A stretch of DNA of 64,000 bases from Planctomycetota bacterium. GTDB lineage: Bacteria; Planctomycetota; B15-G4; SIAN01. Position 1 is the first letter of the stretch, and each line of letters starts with the position of its first letter. Shown piece by piece: positions 42,229 through 50,686 of this stretch. Under the pieces are notes generated by a model. That model searched no databases. It was not told the DNA's origin and worked only from the letters and a program-made list of their open reading frames with translations. Both the position numbers and the translations under genes were made by a program. Where the stretch lies: assembly GCA_016795285.1 (NCBI GenBank), contig JAEUIC010000022.1, positions 62,001 to 126,000 on the forward strand. Reading direction: 5' to 3'.

Positions 42229-44474
42229 CCGCTTCGTCCTCTCCGTCGGCGCAGCGGTTCCTGCGGTGCGCCATGGCAGTCCGCGCAATCGCTCGGCAGC
42301 GGCCGGTAGCGCACGACTTCACGCTCTTCGTGCAGGAAGACCGGGTGGCAGGCCGAGCAAGCGGCGGCACGATGCGTTTCGTCGAGACGGAACGTCGAAT
42401 GCAGGTTGTGTTGGAAGAAGAGTGCGGAAAAGTCGGCCGTCGGCGAGTGGCACGGCGTGCAGCGGTTCTCCCCGTCGCGCACGAACTGCCCGGCGTGCGG
42501 ATCGTCGTGGCAGTCGCCGCAAGCGTTGCCGAGCGCCGGCGCGCTGGTGCGGCCGCGCGCGTCGCGCGCCGGCAGCGGCGCGTGGCAGTCGCTGCAACCC
42601 GCCGTGCCGTGCGCACCGTCGAGCGCGAAGCCGGTCGCGGCGGCGTGGTCGAAGCTCGCCGACGCGGCGCGGAACGACACCTCGTCGTGGCAGTCGACGC
42701 AGCCGCGCGCGCGCGCGCCATCGGCGGGCGCGAAGTCGGCGAAGGCGCCGGCGTGCGGATCGGCGTGGCAGGTGGCGCAGCGGTCGGTCGCCAAGCGGGC
42801 CGGGACTGCGCCGCTGGCCGCACGGGTGCCGTCGCCACTGAAACGCTCCTGCGCGCGCGCGAAGGTGCGGCCCTTCGCGTCGGGCGCGGGCAGCGGCGCG
42901 TGGCAGCTCGCGCAATCGGCTTGCAGGTGGGCGCCGCGCAGCGCGAAGCCGGTCGCGCGGCCGTGGTCGAACGGTGCGACGAGCTGGTCGAACGCGGTCG
43001 TGCCGTGGCAGCGCGCGCAACTGCCGGCGGCGGGCGGCGGAGTGCGGTAGCGCGCGTCGAAGAGGCCGTCGTGCGGATCGGCGTGGCACTCCTCGCAGCG
43101 CGCCTCGGTGCCGTGGAAGCGGCGCGGCACGGTCGACGCGCTGTGCGCCGTCGCGGGCGCCTCCTTCAGCTCGCGGCTCGCTTCGTGGCAGCTCGCGCAG
43201 TCGGCTTCGCGATGGGCGCCGGCGAGCGGCAGCGCGGTGCGCGCGTGGCGGCCGACGGTGAAGGTGTGGGGCGCGAAGAAGCGGAAGTCGTGGCAGCTCA
43301 CGCAACCCAGAGGCGCCTGCTTGCTGCCGTCGAACTGACCGCCGTGTGGATCGGCGTGGCAGGCGGCGCAGTCGCGCGCTCCGCGGCCGGGGTAGCGAGC
43401 GGCGTAGTCGGCGCCGGCCGGATCGTGGCAGCGCGCGCAGTCGAGTTCGGAGTGCGGTGCGGCGAGCTGCAGCGATGCGGCGGCGTGCTGCTCCGGAGTG
43501 ACCGTCGCGCGCGGATCGCGGAACGACGCGCGGTCGGCGGCGTGGCAGGTGACGCACCCCTGCTCGGGAGTGGTGTCGGCCAGGCGCGCGGCGTGCGCCG
43601 TGAACTCCTTCGCATGCGGCGAGGCGTGGCAGTCGCTGCAGCGGCGCGCGGCGGGGCGCGTCGCCGTGCGGTCCGCAGCGCGCGTCGCGCGCGGGCCATG
43701 GCCGAGCCGCTCCAGCGCGTGGGGCGAGTCGGCGGCGTGGCAGTCGCGGCAGCGCTGCTCGCCATGGCCGCCGATCAGCGGCAGGAACTCGTCGTGCGCG
43801 AAGAGGAAGCTCTCGTTCCAGTCGCGATCGGTGTGGCAGTCGCTGCAGGCGGGCGCCATGCGGCCCTGGTGCGGATCGGCGTGGCAGGTGGCGCAATCCT
43901 GGTGCTGACCGAGGTAGCGCCAGCCGCCGCGCGGCAGCTCGCCGCTGTCGGCATTCGAATGGCACTTGGCGCAGGCGAGGTCGGCGTGGCCGCCCGCGAG
44001 CGCGTAGCCGACCTTCGCGTGGTCGAACTGCTGCAGGTCGGCGAAGCCGGCCAGCGCGAAGCTGCGCGGGTTCACCGGCACGAACGCCTCGCCGTGGTGC
44101 TCGCCGTGGCAGCGCGCGCACGCCTCGGCGAGGCCGGCCTCGAGCGCACCGTGCAGCCCCGCCTTCCGCTCCATCTGCTGGGCGATCTCGCCGTGGCATT
44201 CGAGGCACGCCTGCGCCATCGACTCGCCGAAGCCGCCGTGGCAGCTCGAGCAGTCCCAGCTGCCGTTCAGCTCGTCGTGGCGACCGTGCACCGCGGAGAG
44301 CGGGCCGGGCGCGACGCGCCGCACGTAACGGCCGCCCACCAGTCCCGCCAGCGCCATCGAGGCCAGCAGCGCGAGCCACAAGCTCGGTTGGCGCCAGCGC
44401 GGCAGCGCGCGCGGTGCCGTGGAGTCGAGCGGCGCGGCCGAGTCGCGCGGTGCATCAGCGGGCGAAGGGCTCAT
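42225..44474 (-). CDS. Inner-membrane-anchored 23-haem cytochrome c
   Basis: 749 residues, ATG at 44474 overlapping the oxidoreductase stop. An N-terminal membrane helix (LWLALLASMALAGLVGG) without a cleavage site is followed by a periplasmic part with 23 CxxCH motifs, from CSSCH to CADCH. Two submotifs recur: CHADPH (CxxCH then Asp-Pro-His; six times with small changes) and a His-rich lead-in ending G-A-H-x4-C-x2-CH (e.g. FDHGRATGFALRGAHLQADC), shared with the heptahaem protein. The spacing gives a nearly regular chain of haems, as in long c3-like nanowire or extended cytochromes. I infer it carries electrons from the membrane oxidoreductase across the periplasm to the outer-membrane complex. 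Confidence 0.87.
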   Translation of the reverse strand: MSPSPADAPRDSAAPLDSTAPRALPRWRQPSLWLALLASMALAGLVGGRYVRRVAPGPLSAVHGRHDELNGSWDCSSCHGGFGESMAQACLECHGEIAQQMERKAGLHGALEAGLAEACARCHGEHHGEAFVPVNPRSFALAGFADLQQFDHAKVGYALAGGHADLACAKCHSNADSGELPRGGWRYLGQHQDCATCHADPHQGRMAPACSDCHTDRDWNESFLFAHDEFLPLIGGHGEQRCRDCHAADSPHALERLGHGPRATRAADRTATRPAARRCSDCHASPHAKEFTAHAARLADTTPEQGCVTCHAADRASFRDPRATVTPEQHAAASLQLAAPHSELDCARCHDPAGADYAARYPGRGARDCAACHADPHGGQFDGSKQAPLGCVSCHDFRFFAPHTFTVGRHARTALPLAGAHREADCASCHEASRELKEAPATAHSASTVPRRFHGTEARCEECHADPHDGLFDARYRTPPPAAGSCARCHGTTAFDQLVAPFDHGRATGFALRGAHLQADCASCHAPLPAPDAKGRTFARAQERFSGDGTRAASGAVPARLATDRCATCHADPHAGAFADFAPADGARARGCVDCHDEVSFRAASASFDHAAATGFALDGAHGTAGCSDCHAPLPARDARGRTSAPALGNACGDCHDDPHAGQFVRDGENRCTPCHSPTADFSALFFQHNLHSTFRLDETHRAAACSACHPVFLHEEREVVRYRPLPSDCADCHGAPQEPLRRRRGRSG

Positions 44475-46750
44475 GGACCGCCTCCGTAGAGCAGCGCGCA
44501 GCCGACATGGATCGCGACCAGCAGCACCATCAGCGCGGCGAGCCAGCGGTGGAGGAAGCGCCACGACGACGCCAGCGCGCGCAGCTCCTCGAAGCGGGCG
44601 ATCATCAGTGCGGCGCGATGGGCGCGGCGCGCCAGCGCCAGCGCGCGCTTCACGTCGGCCGGCGCCACGCCGTCGCGCGCCCCCTGCTCCGCCAGCGTGC
44701 GCAGCGCGCGGCGCAACGACTGCTGCGTCGAGAGCAGCGCGCCGATGCGGTGGAGGAAGGTGCCGCGCCACGGCTGCGCTTCGACCAGCGCCACCACCTG
44801 CGCGCGCGCCTTCGCGAAGAAGGGCGGCTCGCTGCCGTCGGGTCGCGTGATGGCGGCGAGCTTCGCGCGCGCCTCGGCCAGCGCGAGCTCGCGGCCGTTC
44901 GCCGCGCGCGGCAGCCAGGCGTAGAGGTAGCGGCCGACCGCGCCGGTCAGCAGCAGCAGGCCGAGCGCGAGGAAGGAGTGGCCGCCGACGCTGTCGCGCG
45001 GGTCGAGCGCCGCGTGGAGCGCGGCGAGCAGGAAGGCGAGGATGCCGGTGGCCACGTGGCTGGTCATCCACGCCTGGAGCGACCCGAGCGCGAAGCGGCC
45101 GCGCGCGCCGCGCCGCACGACGTAGAGGAGGTTCACCACCACCAGCGCCGCCGCGGCGATGCCGAACGCGAGTCCGATCCCGTCGCTCGGGCGCAGCCAC
45201 TCGTGGCTCGCGTGGAGCGGCCGCGAGCGCGCCGGCAGCGTGTAGTAGTCGCGATGCCACAGCGCGAAGGCGAAGGCGCCGCTCGCCAGCAGGAAGCCGA
45301 TCGCGAGGGCGCGCAGCAGGCCGCTGCCCTGCTCGGCGACGGCGCGCGGCGGTGGGCGCAGCGCAGGATCGAAGGAGACGCCGGCGCGCTCGAGCAGCGG
45401 GAACGGCGGCGTGCCGCCGGCCAGCACGAAGAGGTCGTCGTTGGCGACGGTGAGCGGCTCGACCACTTCGCCGCGCTTCAGCGCCAGGTCGACGCGTTCG
45501 GGCGTGATCGCCGTCACTTCGCTCTGCAGCAGCAGTCGCACGCGGCGCGCGCGCACCTGCTCGCCGAGGCGCGCCTCGCTCTCGGGACGCAGGCGGAAGA
45601 ACCCGTCCTGCCGGTAGGAGAGGATCACCTCGGTGCCAGGCTGCTCGGCAAGACCGACGGCCGCTTCGACGGCGCTCTCGCCGCCGCCGACCACCAGCAC
45701 GCGGCGGCGCTGGTAGGCGCGCGCGTCCTGCAGCGAGTAGGCGACCTTCGCCAGCTCCTCGCCCGGCACGCCGAGGCGCCGCGGCAGTCCGCGCCGGCCG
45801 AGCGCCAGCACGACGAAGCGAGCGCGCACGGTGGCGCGCGAGGTGACCAGCTCGAAGGTGGCGGAGTGGTCGGCGGTGGCGTCGCTGACGACTCGCTCGG
45901 TCGGATCGGTGCGATGCACCTCGCGCAGTTCGTGGCCGTGCTCGATCGGCAGCGCGTGGCACGCGGCGATCGACTGCCACAGCGCGACCAGCTCCTCCTT
46001 CACGAACTCGTGCTGCAGGACGCGGCCGTGCAGCGGCAGCTCGATCGGCCGCGTGACGACCAGCTTCTTGCGCGGGTACTTGGCGACGGTGCCGCCGAGC
46101 GACGACTCGTGCTCCAGCACGACGAAGCGGAGCCCCTGCCGTTTCGCTTCGAGCGCCGCCGCGAGACCCGCCGGCCCCGCGCCGACGATGGCGAGATCGA
46201 GCGGGGCGTCGTGCGCGCGCGCTTCGCTGCCCGGCGCCGCGCTCTGCGGGTCGGGCGCGAGGCGGCGCGCGATCGTGTCGACCGCTTGCACGCCTTGGCC
46301 GATCGCGACGTGGATCAGCGCGTGCGCCGTCACCTCGCCGGCGAGGAAGAGGCCCGGCGTGCCGATCGCCTCGAGTTCGGGCGAGAGGGCGGGCACGTCG
46401 CGCCGCTCGCCGGCGTCGGCCAGCGTCACGGTGATGGCGCCGACCGGGCACTCGCGCTCGCAGGCGGCGTGGCCGACGCAGCGCGCGCCGTTCACGACGG
46501 CGGCCTGTCCGTGGACCATCTGCAGCACGCCCGCTTCGGGGCACGCCTCGACGCACTTGCCGCAGCCGAGGCAGCGCGAGAGGTCGACGAACGGATGCTG
46601 CAGCTGCGCGCGCGCGCTGCCGCGCCGCTCCGCGGCCCGCTGCTGCGTGACCGCCTGTTCCATGCCGGCGAGCTCGCGGCGCCGCGCCCACGCGCAGAGC
46701 AGCGCGAAGGCGAGCGCCGCGACCAGCAGGGCGAGTGCGGCGAAGCTCAT
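44471..46750 (-). CDS. Ferredoxin / FAD-NAD(P) oxidoreductase / cytochrome-b-like membrane fusion protein
   Basis: 759 residues. After one N-terminal helix comes a 2x[4Fe-4S]-type domain: CLGCGKCVEACP (Cys60, 63, 66, 70) and CVGHAACERECP (Cys91, His94, Cys97, Cys101), where His replaces the second Cys. Next is a thioredoxin-reductase-like flavoprotein domain with IVGAGPAGLAAALEAKRQG for FAD and VVGGGESAVEAAVGLAEQPG for NAD(P). The C-terminal ~270 residues are membrane helices with paired His (SHVATGILAFLLAALHAA; FLHRWLAALMVLLVAIHVG, 14 residues apart), as in di-haem b-type or ferric-reductase proteins. It therefore looks like a complete route from NAD(P)H to a transmembrane haem pair, feeding the 23-haem protein encoded next. 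Confidence 0.85.
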   Translation of the reverse strand: MSFAALALLVAALAFALLCAWARRRELAGMEQAVTQQRAAERRGSARAQLQHPFVDLSRCLGCGKCVEACPEAGVLQMVHGQAAVVNGARCVGHAACERECPVGAITVTLADAGERRDVPALSPELEAIGTPGLFLAGEVTAHALIHVAIGQGVQAVDTIARRLAPDPQSAAPGSEARAHDAPLDLAIVGAGPAGLAAALEAKRQGLRFVVLEHESSLGGTVAKYPRKKLVVTRPIELPLHGRVLQHEFVKEELVALWQSIAACHALPIEHGHELREVHRTDPTERVVSDATADHSATFELVTSRATVRARFVVLALGRRGLPRRLGVPGEELAKVAYSLQDARAYQRRRVLVVGGGESAVEAAVGLAEQPGTEVILSYRQDGFFRLRPESEARLGEQVRARRVRLLLQSEVTAITPERVDLALKRGEVVEPLTVANDDLFVLAGGTPPFPLLERAGVSFDPALRPPPRAVAEQGSGLLRALAIGFLLASGAFAFALWHRDYYTLPARSRPLHASHEWLRPSDGIGLAFGIAAAALVVVNLLYVVRRGARGRFALGSLQAWMTSHVATGILAFLLAALHAALDPRDSVGGHSFLALGLLLLTGAVGRYLYAWLPRAANGRELALAEARAKLAAITRPDGSEPPFFAKARAQVVALVEAQPWRGTFLHRIGALLSTQQSLRRALRTLAEQGARDGVAPADVKRALALARRAHRAALMIARFEELRALASSWRFLHRWLAALMVLLVAIHVGCALLYGGGP

Positions 46751-46778
46751 GGCGGCGGCGCGCGCCGTGCCGGGTCGA

Positions 46779-47555
46779 TCAGCCCTTCTTGCGCGGCTCG
46801 GCGACCGGCTTCACGGCGCTGCTCGGCTTCGTGGCGGCCGGCTTCGCGGCGCCCTTCGCCGGCGCGTTCGTCGCGGCCGGGGCGGGCTCGACGACCGGTT
46901 CCGGGACGCTCGGCAGCGCGACGGCGGCGACGTACTCCTGCGCGGCCGACTGGCACGCCAGCAGCTGCGCGTCGAGCGTCTGCGTCGCGGCGCTGATGGT
47001 CGCGACGTCCTGGCGCAGCGCCGCGGCCGAGGCCGCGTTCAGGTCGTGCTTCAGGAAGAGGACGCAGTCGGAGAGCTGCTTCTGCACCGCGACGAAGGCG
47101 GCTTGCGCCGGCTCGACGGTGGTGACGATCGCGTCGTAGCGCTCGCGCGTCTGGGCGAGGCGGTTCTGGCTGCGCAGCCGCAGCTCGAGGCTGGTGAAGG
47201 TGTCGAGGTCGGCGGCCCAGCGCTTGAACACCGGGTCGGCCAGCGCCTTCATCTTCTTCACCTCCTGGTCGAAGGCGAGCAGCTGCTTGCCGGAGGCATC
47301 GACGGCGGTCGCCGCGGCGCCGTACGCGCCGACCACGTCATCGCCGAAGTCGAGCGACACCAGCGAGTGCAGCTCGAGCAGCGCGCCGTGCAGCTTCTCC
47401 TGCGCCAGCTCGGAGCCGGTGTGGACGCGCTCGATCGCCGTGACGAGCTGATCGACCTGCACGAGGCTGTCGCCCTTGGTCGGCGTCGCACAGCCGCCCG
47501 CACCGGAGAGGACGAGGGCCAGGGAGGCGGAGTGGATCCAGTGGGCACGTGACAT
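46779..47555 (-). CDS. DUF2959 family lipoprotein
   Basis: 258 residues with lipobox LSGAGGC. The body is helical and coiled-coil-like; DQLVTAIERVHTGSELAQEK and RWAADLDTFTSLELRLRSQ match my memory of DUF2959 proteins (periplasmic, unknown function). The C-terminal tail is Pro/Ala/Lys-rich (PAPAATNAPAKGAAKPAATK). It is first in the operon, 28 bases before the oxidoreductase gene, so coexpression is likely, but a direct part in electron transfer is not evident. Confidence 0.75.
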   Translation of the reverse strand: MSRAHWIHSASLALVLSGAGGCATPTKGDSLVQVDQLVTAIERVHTGSELAQEKLHGALLELHSLVSLDFGDDVVGAYGAAATAVDASGKQLLAFDQEVKKMKALADPVFKRWAADLDTFTSLELRLRSQNRLAQTRERYDAIVTTVEPAQAAFVAVQKQLSDCVLFLKHDLNAASAAALRQDVATISAATQTLDAQLLACQSAAQEYVAAVALPSVPEPVVEPAPAATNAPAKGAAKPAATKPSSAVKPVAEPRKKG

Positions 47556-47953
47556 CGGACGCTCCTCGCAGGAATGGCGCCGCGTCCGGCGGGGGACGCG
47601 CAGGCGAGCGGGAGCTTCGGCCGGCGAGGCGTGCGGCTTGAACGCGACGAAGGGGTTTCCTGATCGGGGCGGGTGGCGTGGGTGTAGCGAGGCGGTTGCG
47701 AGCGCCGGCGAGGAGTCGCTGCGGCAACGCGAGGCGAGGGGGGCAGCGTGGCGGCGTGGCCGAGCAGGGGGCGCGAGGTGGCGCTGTCACGGTCGGTGCG
47801 GTGACCACTTGACGGTCCGAGGGACCGCGCTACTTCAAGCCCTCGAGCCGATCGACGGACGACGCGGGCGGAGCAGTCGATGCCTCGCGGCCGAGCGCGG
47901 CGCAGCTCGCCCGTACGTTCCTTCCGCGCAGCAGCAGTGATCAGGAACTCCCA
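47556..47953. other. Divergent intergenic region between the multihaem operon and FG-GAP gene
   Basis: 398 bases without a credible gene; it must hold the promoter of the minus-strand electron-transfer operon (not identified) and that of the plus-strand FG-GAP gene (candidate at 47809-47836). Confidence 0.5.
47809..47836 (+). promoter_or_regulatory. Candidate promoter with operator-like inverted repeat for FG-GAP gene
   Basis: TTGACG (47809-47814) and TACTTC (47831-47836) are 16 bases apart. The spacer holds CGGTCC-GAG-GGACCG (47813-47827), a perfect 6-base inverted repeat positioned where a repressor or activator would sit. The ATG at 47954 is 117 bases downstream. Confidence 0.35.
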
Positions 47954-49582
47954 ATGATCGGCGACCAAGCGCTCTCGAGATCAGTGGTCCTCGTCGCGTT
48001 CGTCGCGGTGGGCGTCGGCAGCCACGACGCCAGTGCACAGCAGATCCTCGCGGAATGGGATTCGCAGCACTCGACTGGCGCGTGGGACCTATTCGGCAAC
48101 GACATCGCCGTCCTTGGCGATGTCAACGGCGATGGGTGGGTCGATGTGCTGGTCGGCTCACTTGGGTACGACGTCTCGGGTGCGAACTACGAGGACGGCG
48201 CTGCCTTCGTCGTCTCCACCCAGGATGGCTCGTTCCTCCGGCAACACTTCGGTTCGGCGCGGTTCGGCCGCTTCGGTCTCGCGCTGGACGGCGGGCCCGA
48301 CCTCGATGGGGATCGCGTCCCCGACTATGCGGTCGGGGCGCCGCTCGAGCGTGGCAAGCAGGCGATGAGCGGACGGGTGCACGTCTTCTCGGGCGCCACC
48401 GGCGCCGTCCTCTACGTGCTGGATGGCGAGCGCAACGGGGACGACTTCGGCTACGACCTGTCGTTCGTCGGCGACCTCGATGGCGACGGCGCGTCCGAGC
48501 TGGTCGTGGTGGCCGAATGGTGGGACGACTACTCGCTGCTGCTCGGTCAGTGCGGGCGCGCCTACTGCTATTCGGGACGCACCGGCGCGACGCTCTGGAC
48601 CGTCGAAGGAGTCCAGCAGGATCAGATGCTGGCGCGCTGCTGCCCGATGGACGACTTCAATGGTGATGGCGTCCCCGAGGTTGGCCTCGGGTCGATCGGC
48701 AGCGGATCGGGGAGCGCTGGCGAGGGGACCTTCGATGTCATCGATGGCAAGACGGGCTTCGCGCTGCAGCGGATCGCCGGGCAGAACGCACTCGAGCAGT
48801 TCGGCCACTGTGGACAGACCGGCGACATCGATGGGGACGGCGTTCGCGATCTTCTGATCGGCGCCCCGAACTGGCCGGTGCCATCGACTCGGTCAGGCCG
48901 CGTCTACGTGGTCTCCGGCGCGACGCTGGCCGAGCTGCATCATTTCGACGGCGAGGCGAAGAACGAGTACCTCGGCGCGATCTCGATGCGCTTTGGCCAG
49001 TTCGATGCGAACGGCGATGGGTGGCCGGACATCGTCTTCGGCGCGGCCGCCCGCGCTCGAGCCGGGTGCAGCCAGGGCGTTGAGTCCTTCTATTGCGGCC
49101 GCACGTTTCGGCTGCTCTACGAGTTGCGCGCGCAACCGGTGCACGGGATCGATGACACTCTTGGCGTTACCGGTGGCACGGTTGGGGATGTCGACGGCGA
49201 TGGATTCCCCGATGCCATCGTGACCGCGTACGGCGGAGCCGGCGGTGGCGGCGGCGGAGCCGGCCGTGTCTACCTCGTCGGGATGAAGCCGATCTTCCTG
49301 CAAGGTGACCGCAGCGAATACACCTCGGGCGACTCGATCACGCTGCGCCTCACCGGTGGCGCGCCCGGCGTGCTGGGGCTGATCGCGGTCGTTTCAGTCG
49401 ACGGCGTCCCGCTCTTCCAACCGGTCTCGCTGGCGGCGCTCGACAGCTTCGGTGAACTCACTTACAGCGATGTCGCCGACCCGACGCTCGCTGGCCTCAC
49501 CATCGAGGTGCAGGGCCTCTGCCAGAAGCCGACTGGCCGCGGCGTGCTCTTCAGCGTGCCCGAGACGATCGAGTTTCGGTGA
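47954..49582 (+). CDS. FG-GAP (integrin-alpha-like) repeat secreted protein
   Basis: 542 residues with AGGAA before the ATG and a signal peptide ending ...DASAQ. Seven or so FG-GAP blades: FGNDIAVLGDVNGDGWVDVLVG, FGYDLSFVGDLDGDGASELVV, FGHCGQTGDIDGDGVRDLLIG and others, each with the calcium-binding DxNGDG/DxDGDG loop. After about residue 440 the propeller gives way to a C-terminal beta domain (FLQGDRSEYTSGDSITLRLTG) of a type often found at the end of planctomycete FG-GAP proteins. No enzymatic motif. Probably extracellular or surface attached. Base composition is less GC-rich than that of neighbouring genes. Confidence 0.85.
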   Translation: MIGDQALSRSVVLVAFVAVGVGSHDASAQQILAEWDSQHSTGAWDLFGNDIAVLGDVNGDGWVDVLVGSLGYDVSGANYEDGAAFVVSTQDGSFLRQHFGSARFGRFGLALDGGPDLDGDRVPDYAVGAPLERGKQAMSGRVHVFSGATGAVLYVLDGERNGDDFGYDLSFVGDLDGDGASELVVVAEWWDDYSLLLGQCGRAYCYSGRTGATLWTVEGVQQDQMLARCCPMDDFNGDGVPEVGLGSIGSGSGSAGEGTFDVIDGKTGFALQRIAGQNALEQFGHCGQTGDIDGDGVRDLLIGAPNWPVPSTRSGRVYVVSGATLAELHHFDGEAKNEYLGAISMRFGQFDANGDGWPDIVFGAAARARAGCSQGVESFYCGRTFRLLYELRAQPVHGIDDTLGVTGGTVGDVDGDGFPDAIVTAYGGAGGGGGGAGRVYLVGMKPIFLQGDRSEYTSGDSITLRLTGGAPGVLGLIAVVSVDGVPLFQPVSLAALDSFGELTYSDVADPTLAGLTIEVQGLCQKPTGRGVLFSVPETIEFR

Positions 49583-49744
49583 TCGCGTGAGTCAACGACG
49601 AGGTCCGCAACGGATCATTGCGGTACGGGCGGTTTACCGGTGCCTCGCAGGCGGTGAGATCGGCGAGTTTCGCCGCCGCCAACCGACTGCACCTCGACTC
49701 GCGAAACGCGGCGTACCGCCACCCCGCTGCGCCGCTCGCGCCGC

Positions 49745-50491
49745 TCAGCCGCCGTGCGGCCGGTCGTTCTGCTTCGCGTCGCTCGACGTGTTGGCAGCCG
49801 CGCTCGCCTGCGCCGCGCGTTCGCGGGTACTGCGGCGCCGCTCGCGGATCACCTCGATGATGCCGGGGAGGATCGAGAGGAAGATCACGCCGAAGATGAT
49901 CGGGTGGAGGTACTTCTCGACGGTCCCTTCGCCCCAGCGCGAGTTGATGGCGGTGGCGCCGTAGTAGCCGAGCAAGAGCAGCGAGCCGACCCAGCCGATG
50001 CCGCCCACCACGTTGAAGAGGGCGAAGCGGCGGTAGTCCATGCCGGCGGCGCCCGCCACGGTCGGCGCGAAGGTCCGCACGATCGGCACGAAGCGGGCGA
50101 TGACGATCGTCTTGCCGCCGTAGCGCTCGTAGAAGGAGTGCGCCTTCTCGATGTGCTTGCGCTTGAAGAGCAGCGAGTCGTCCTTCCTGAAGAGCGCCGG
50201 GCCGAGCTTGGCGCCGATCAGGAAGCCGAGCGCGTCGCCGACGATCGCCGCGACGCTGGTGATCGAGAGCATCGCCCAGATGTTGATCTCGTCGGGCTCG
50301 CCGCGCAGCGACGCCACCACGATGCCGGCCGTCACCAGCAGCGAGTCGCCCGGCAGGAAGAAGCCGATCAGCAGCCCCGTCTCGACGAAGACGATCGTCG
50401 CGATGGCGAGCGTCCCGTACGAGTGGACCAGCCGCTGGATCCCCTCGGGGCTCAGGTAGTCGTGGTAGAGCTGCTGCAGCAGTTCGAGCAT
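49745..50491 (-). CDS. DedA family (SNARE-associated/VTT domain) membrane protein
   Basis: 248 residues, about five membrane segments. DedA signatures: ETGLLIGFFLPGDSLLVTAG (the E-x-G-L-x-x-x-x-x-P-G-D/E loop), FERYGGKTIVIARFVPIVRTFAPTVAGAAGM (here SFYERYGG; the conserved R-F-x-P-x-x-R loop). Members of this family move lipid carriers such as undecaprenyl phosphate or phosphatidylethanolamine and contribute to membrane homeostasis. The ATG at 50491 has no visible ribosome binding site. A charged C-terminal tail of about 40 residues is unremarkable. Confidence 0.92.
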   Translation of the reverse strand: MLELLQQLYHDYLSPEGIQRLVHSYGTLAIATIVFVETGLLIGFFLPGDSLLVTAGIVVASLRGEPDEINIWAMLSITSVAAIVGDALGFLIGAKLGPALFRKDDSLLFKRKHIEKAHSFYERYGGKTIVIARFVPIVRTFAPTVAGAAGMDYRRFALFNVVGGIGWVGSLLLLGYYGATAINSRWGEGTVEKYLHPIIFGVIFLSILPGIIEVIRERRRSTRERAAQASAAANTSSDAKQNDRPHGG

Positions 50492-50686
50492 GGGGCGGTG
50501 GATCGCGGGGGGAGGTGGAGGCGCGGCATCTTGCCGACCGCGCGCCCAAGAGAAAGCGCGATCCGCCTTCGACGCGCGCCGCTTCATCGATGGAGCCGCA
50601 CCGCCGCAGCCCCACCCGCCCGGCAATCGATTCCGGGTGGAGGGAGGGCGCGAGGGCAGCGAGCAGGCCGCCGCCCTCCGCCGCGA

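Noticed and set aside
49605..49623. CCGCAA...TTGCGG hairpin after the FG-GAP gene as terminator
   Set aside because: Only a 6-base stem with a 7-base loop and no T run; expected by chance at this density.
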